Part shown: in pieces, positions 15,676-17,649 of the stretch
Numbering within the stretch: the stretch's first letter is position 1
Layout: each line of letters starts with the position of its first letter
NCBI GenBank assembly: GCA_904380375.1
Contig: CAJFID010000041.1
Coordinates: forward strand, 1-17,649
DNA: 17,649 nucleotides
DNA from: Avimonas intestinalis
GTDB lineage: Bacteria > Bacillota > Clostridia > Oscillospirales > Acutalibacteraceae
Direction of reading: 5' to 3'
Position numbers and translations under genes: made by a program
Notes under the pieces: model-generated
The model's input: only the letters and a program-made list of their open reading frames with translations
What the model was told of the DNA's origin: nothing
The model's database searches: none

Positions 15676-15854
15676 GCCGGCCGAAGCCGGCTGATTTTGA
15701 CTGTGCGGGACTCCCCCATCCCCCCTCTGGAAGAGGGGGCGATCATGCGGCGGGGGCGGCCGCCGTCAGGTGGCCAGGGGGGGACGCGCCCGCTGCGGCG
15801 GGGTTCGTCGGCTCGGCGGCGCTCGCCTCTCAAGGTGCCGCGCTAAGGCGCGGC
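15676..15854. repeat. GC-rich hairpin cluster between zot and rep (origin/packaging-like region)
   Basis: Several perfect stems follow each other. GCCGGC at 15676-15681 pairs with 15686-15691 (loop CGAA). CCCCCTCT at 15721-15728 pairs with AGAGGGGG at 15732-15739. GGCGGCCGCC at 15755-15764 is self-complementary. GCCGCGC at 15837-15843 pairs with GCGCGGC at 15848-15854 (loop TAAG). No convincing gene lies in 15583-15878. In filamentous phages the equivalent intergenic region carries replication origins and the packaging hairpin; those roles here are inferred from position and structure. Confidence 0.55.
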
Positions 15855-15861
15855 GGTCCTC

Positions 15862-15880
15862 AAAAGGGGGTTCCCCCCTT
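15862..15880 (-). terminator. Terminator of the coat-zot transcript
   Basis: On the minus strand AAGGGGG (15880-15874) pairs with CCCCCTT (15870-15864), and the T-run continues to TTTT at 15865-15862. The stem begins inside the zot stop codon region. It would end the structural-gene transcript before the origin region. Confidence 0.6.
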
Positions 15881-16520
15881 AAACCCCCAAGGAAGGGTCG
15901 GTCTCAAACAGCGGAAACTCTTTCTTGGGCAGCTGCGGGGCGATAAAGCTATCGAAATACCGGTAATACCTTGGACGGTAGCACAGCTTCATCGGCTTCC
16001 AGAAGGCTCGCCCAAAGGGCGAGAGGAGGATTTTTAGAAGCCCGATCCGTACAAGGGCTTGGTGAGGTTCGGCAGTAGGGTTGTTTTTTAGGTCTTTTTT
16101 GGTGGGGATGTACATGATCTTTTGGAGGGCGGTGAGTTTGGAGAAGCCCAGGAGCGTGGGGCTGACAAAGTACAGCTGCGACGTCAGCTCCCGGATCTTC
16201 CGGTCCACACCGTCAAACTGCTGGGTACACCAAACGATATCAATATGATAATGCCGGTGAAGGATAAAGAACTGCTTGAGGGCGCGATGGAACTGCTTGA
16301 AATCCCGATTGTCCGCATAAAGCGATACCTCATCGATCAGGATCACGCTGCCGGACATGTCATATTTACCAACATCGGACCAGGAATACAGATAGCAGCC
16401 GTCAATCGGGTAATCCTCATTCACCAAAACACGGTAGCCCAAACGCTGATATTCCTTCGCCAGCTTAGCCAAAAAGGTCGATTTCCCAGAACCGGGAAGA
16501 CCGAATATCCCTGTAATCAT
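15879..16520 (-). CDS. Zot-like (pI-type) morphogenesis ATPase
   Basis: Zot/pI proteins (PF05707) are inner-membrane-associated ATPases that drive assembly and extrusion of filamentous phages. Counting from the ATG at 16520, Walker A GLPGSGKST is at 7-15, Walker B SVILIDEV at 58-65, and the family segment WCTQQFDGVDRKIRELTSQ at about 97-115. The start is set by GGAGG four bases upstream; the frame is open 13 codons further but lies in a hairpin. At 213 residues it is shorter than Ff pI (about 350), and no clear transmembrane helix is seen in the C-terminal part, which is basic and aromatic (KLCYRPRYYRYFDSF). A strong hairpin precedes it and a terminator overlaps its stop. Confidence 0.88.
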   Translation of the reverse strand: MITGIFGLPGSGKSTFLAKLAKEYQRLGYRVLVNEDYPIDGCYLYSWSDVGKYDMSGSVILIDEVSLYADNRDFKQFHRALKQFFILHRHYHIDIVWCTQQFDGVDRKIRELTSQLYFVSPTLLGFSKLTALQKIMYIPTKKDLKNNPTAEPHQALVRIGLLKILLSPFGRAFWKPMKLCYRPRYYRYFDSFIAPQLPKKEFPLFETDPSLGV

Positions 16521-16536
16521 AAAACCTCCAAAACCC

Positions 16537-16573
16537 GGAACAGGCGGCCGTGCATGCACGGGCCGCCCGTTCC
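16537..16573 (-). terminator. Large hairpin between coat genes and zot (partial terminator or mRNA barrier)
   Basis: GGAACAGGCGGCC at 16537-16549 pairs with GGCCGCCCGTTCC at 16561-16573, with one mismatch. The centre GTGCATGCAC is itself self-complementary. On the minus strand the stem is followed by GGGTTTTGG, so only four T residues, suggesting incomplete termination. In Ff phages a terminator after the major coat gene lowers expression of downstream genes; this could play the same part. Confidence 0.5.
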
Positions 16574-16586
16574 GTCCTTGCCGACA

Positions 16587-16736
16587 TTAAACAAGCCGCT
16601 TAAACAGCCCAATCGCCAGCCCAGCACACCACGCAGCAACACCAAGGCACAGCACCTCGTTGGCCGTGACAATACCGATCAAGGAGACCGTATTGTCAAC
16701 GACAAAATCAAACGCAGTAGTCAGCGCAGTCGGCAT
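16587..16736 (-). CDS. Coat-like single-span protein B (49 aa)
   Basis: This 49-residue frame has a start with AGGGGGTGG seven bases upstream. It has a polar N-terminal half, one hydrophobic segment (EVLCLGVAAWCAGLAIGLF, about 27-45) and a basic end KRLV. That layout (short, one membrane helix, Lys/Arg at the C-terminus facing DNA) is that of filamentous-phage major coat proteins, including those lacking a signal peptide such as Pf3. It is a tandem paralog of the upstream 60-residue protein: 34 of 47 aligned residues are identical. Which copy is the main virion subunit cannot be told. Confidence 0.7.
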   Translation of the reverse strand: MPTALTTAFDFVVDNTVSLIGIVTANEVLCLGVAAWCAGLAIGLFKRLV

Positions 16737-16765
16737 CCGTCCACCCCCTTTCCATTAAATAATCC

Positions 16766-16948
16766 TTAGACAAGCCGTTTAAACAGGGCGATCGCCAGAC
16801 CAGAACACCAGGCAGCAATGCCAAGGCACAAAACCGGATTCGCCGTAACCAAGTCAATCAAGCCGACCGTATTGTTTACGACAAAGGTCAGGGATGTGCC
16901 CAAAGCGTCCGGCATCGCAGAAGCGGCTGTAGTCGTCGTCTCCCCCAT
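16766..16948 (-). CDS. Coat-like single-span protein A (60 aa)
   Basis: This 60-residue protein has a Thr/Ala-rich N-terminus (MGETTTTAASAMPDALGT), one hydrophobic segment (PVLCLGIAAWCSGLAIALF, about 38-56) and a basic KRLV end. It has the best ribosome binding site in the element, AAAGGAGGTGA seven bases before ATG, as expected for an abundant virion protein. The A-x-A-like AASA near residue 11 is not preceded by a hydrophobic signal core, so it probably inserts without processing. It is the likely major coat subunit, with its paralog immediately downstream. The function is inferred from layout and context. Confidence 0.72.
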   Translation of the reverse strand: MGETTTTAASAMPDALGTSLTFVVNNTVGLIDLVTANPVLCLGIAAWCSGLAIALFKRLV

Positions 16949-16962
16949 CGCATCACCTCCTT

Positions 16963-17118
16963 TCAGCGGTAAAACAGGCCGGAAACCGCGCCCAGAATAA
17001 AGCGCAGCGTCATGGCGATGAACAAGATCAGCAGGACGGCAGCCGTCACCGGGACAATGAAATCATAGGGCTCCGGCACCGTACCCAGGAAAGACTGGAC
17101 AAACTGGACAAGCGTCAT
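16963..17118 (-). CDS. Small membrane protein, 51 aa, minor-virion-protein-like
   Basis: The ATG at 17118 overlaps the stop of the preceding 41-residue gene (ATGA) and follows GGGGGGAAGG; a longer frame to 17250 is open but would overlap that gene. The protein has a short N-terminal part containing VPEP, then one long hydrophobic helix (about 20-46), and ends in LFYR. Its stop TGA is part of the AAAGGAGG site of coat-like protein A. Size and place fit minor capsid proteins (pVII/pIX-like) or an assembly membrane protein. It shares an E-P, helix, R-x-L-L/I-L-G layout with the 46-residue protein upstream and could be a diverged relative. Confidence 0.65.
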   Translation of the reverse strand: MTLVQFVQSFLGTVPEPYDFIVPVTAAVLLILFIAMTLRFILGAVSGLFYR

Positions 17119-17240
17119 ACCTTCCCCCCTTTCTTCGGAAGGTCCGACTTCGACTTCGGCCGCTTGACGATATTTAGGATGATCGCCACGATCAGAAGGC
17201 CGACCGAAAAGACCAGGATCCCGAACAACAGGTAATTCAC
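17115..17240 (-). CDS. Small membrane protein, 41 aa, GTG start
   Basis: A GTG at 17240 has AGGAGG nine bases upstream and overlaps the stop of the 46-residue gene (GTGA). One hydrophobic helix (about 3-24, NYLLFGILVFSVGLLIVAII) is followed by a strongly basic tail rich in Lys (KRPKSKSDLPKKGGK), which should stay in the cytoplasm. The stop overlaps the next ATG. No family was recognised. A Lys-rich cytoplasmic tail could contact phage DNA or the Zot ATPase; that is speculation. Confidence 0.6.
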   Translation of the reverse strand: MNYLLFGILVFSVGLLIVAIILNIVKRPKSKSDLPKKGGKV

Positions 17241-17377
17241 AGACGCTCACCTCCTAAAAGACGGCCGATCAGGCCGATAATGCCAAACAAAAGGGCAGCT
17301 GCAACCAGGATATAGAAGGGCTCGAACACAATAAAGGAAGAAAGGAAATCCACATAAACAGACCAGAAATCATACAT
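17237..17377 (-). CDS. Small membrane protein, 46 aa
   Basis: The ATG at 17377 has AAGGGGG about nine bases upstream. The peptide starts MYDFWSVYVDFLSSF and carries a hydrophobic helix (about 21-41) ending GRLLGGERL. It overlaps the next gene by four bases (GTGA). It is the second of a run of tiny membrane genes upstream of the coat genes. No family was recognised; minor coat or assembly protein is the contextual guess. Confidence 0.6.
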   Translation of the reverse strand: MYDFWSVYVDFLSSFIVFEPFYILVAAALLFGIIGLIGRLLGGERL

Positions 17378-17389
17378 CCCAACACCCCC

Positions 17390-17536
17390 TTACTTGTACA
17401 AAAGCGAATGCAGGAACTTGGACACCAGGAACCAGAGCAGGGCAAAAAAGCCGATCACCACGCCAAAGCGGAGAAGCTGGAGGACGACCGACAGCGCGGC
17501 GTCTATGCTTTCCTGGGTTGCCTGCATATCCTCCAT
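17390..17536 (-). CDS. Small membrane protein, 48 aa, 5' end uncertain
   Basis: From the ATG at 17536 the peptide begins MEDMQATQESIDAALSVV and has one hydrophobic helix (about 23-42, GVVIGFFALLWFLVS), ending FLHSLLYK. The coding-like pattern continues upstream for about eight codons (FGVDTIYPL) until a stop at 17564-17566, exactly where the sequence turns AT-rich. Neither ATG here (17536 or 17527) has a well-spaced ribosome binding site, so the true start may be missing and the gene cut by the edge sequence. Confidence 0.5.
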   Translation of the reverse strand: MEDMQATQESIDAALSVVLQLLRFGVVIGFFALLWFLVSKFLHSLLYK

Positions 17537-17560
17537 CAGCGGATAGATGGTGTCAACGCC

Positions 17561-17649
17561 GAATTAAAAATGCAAGAAAATGCCGAGGAAATAATGTAGG
17601 ATAGCGGCGGAGAAAAGATGTAAAAAATCAGGCATTGCCCTGGTCAAAA
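17561..17649. other. Unassigned A-rich edge sequence
   Basis: The last ~89 bases are A-rich, contain stops in the frame of the adjacent membrane protein gene, and do not resemble the element to their left. A short + strand frame here is antisense to that gene and is not supported. It may be a chimeric contig end, an insertion, or the element's own intergenic region. Confidence 0.45.

Larger units (their letters stand above)
14337..17649 (-). mobile_element. Integrated filamentous-phage (inovirus)-like element, partial
   Basis: All genes here are on the minus strand: a Rep_trans initiator, a Zot-type ATPase, and six membrane-spanning proteins of about 41-60 residues, two of which are coat-like paralogs. 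This set (rolling-circle Rep, pI/Zot ATPase and many very short single-span proteins) is diagnostic of inovirus genomes. A hairpin-rich intergenic region between zot and rep resembles a phage origin region. The left boundary is inferred from the palindrome after the lysA terminator; the right end lies beyond the window or is cut by the edge sequence. No integrase is seen. Confidence 0.8.

Noticed and set aside
15637..15846. A 69-codon plus-strand frame in the hairpin region
   Set aside because: It is Arg/Gly/Pro-rich, lies across strong inverted repeats including the candidate nick site, and has no ribosome binding site.
15649..15854. CRISPR-like array of repeats
   Set aside because: The repeats are individual inverted repeats with different sequences, with no direct repeat of constant length and spacing.
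16122..16769. A 215-codon plus-strand frame opposite zot and coat B
   Set aside because: The opposite strand has Walker A and B motifs, good Shine-Dalgarno sites and paralogous coat genes. The plus-strand translation looks like low-complexity shadow sequence.

Overview
The window looks like chromosome from a fairly GC-rich Clostridia member (Oscillospirales/Ruminococcaceae-like), probably gut-associated and possibly a metagenomic contig. The basis is gene order and family content: the Firmicutes block lepB-rbgA-rnhB-yraN, a DUF1540 cysteine-rich protein, the tig-clpP-clpX-lon-engB block, and strong AGGAGG-type ribosome binding sites. The taxonomy is inference; no rRNA or other marker is present.

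Positions 101-14244 are ordinary chromosome, all on + except one small gene. A 5'-truncated signal peptidase I is followed by rbgA (50S assembly GTPase), rnhB (RNase HII), yraN, an M19 zinc dipeptidase, thrC, a convergent DUF1540 gene, a DR1119-type metallophosphoesterase, trigger factor, ClpP, ClpX, Lon, EngB and diaminopimelate decarboxylase (lysA). Trigger factor, ClpXP and Lon together form a protein folding and degradation cluster. ThrC and LysA belong to the aspartate-derived amino-acid pathways. A terminator hairpin closes the lysA end.

From about 14337 to the right edge every gene is on the minus strand and the content changes to a filamentous-phage (inovirus)-like element. In transcription order, right to left, it carries four tiny single-membrane-segment proteins, three of them joined by 3-4 base stop/start overlaps. 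Next come two tandem paralogous coat-like proteins, a large hairpin, a Zot/pI-type ATPase with its terminator, and a GC-rich hairpin-dense intergenic region. Last are a Rep_trans (PF02486) replication initiator and a coupled 68-aa protein. The intergenic region contains a 24-base C-run/G-run inverted repeat resembling the nick sites used by the related relaxases of ICEBs1 (NicK) and Tn916 (Orf20). A perfect 12-bp-arm, 28-base palindrome lies between the lysA terminator and the element and is a candidate Xer/dif-like attachment site. No integrase or adsorption (pIII-like) gene is visible; the element runs off the right edge.

Both outer ends (about 1-98 and 17561-17649) are AT-richer non-coding sequence that abruptly interrupts an open coding frame (lepB on the left, a membrane protein on the right). 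They may be assembly chimeras or real insertions.
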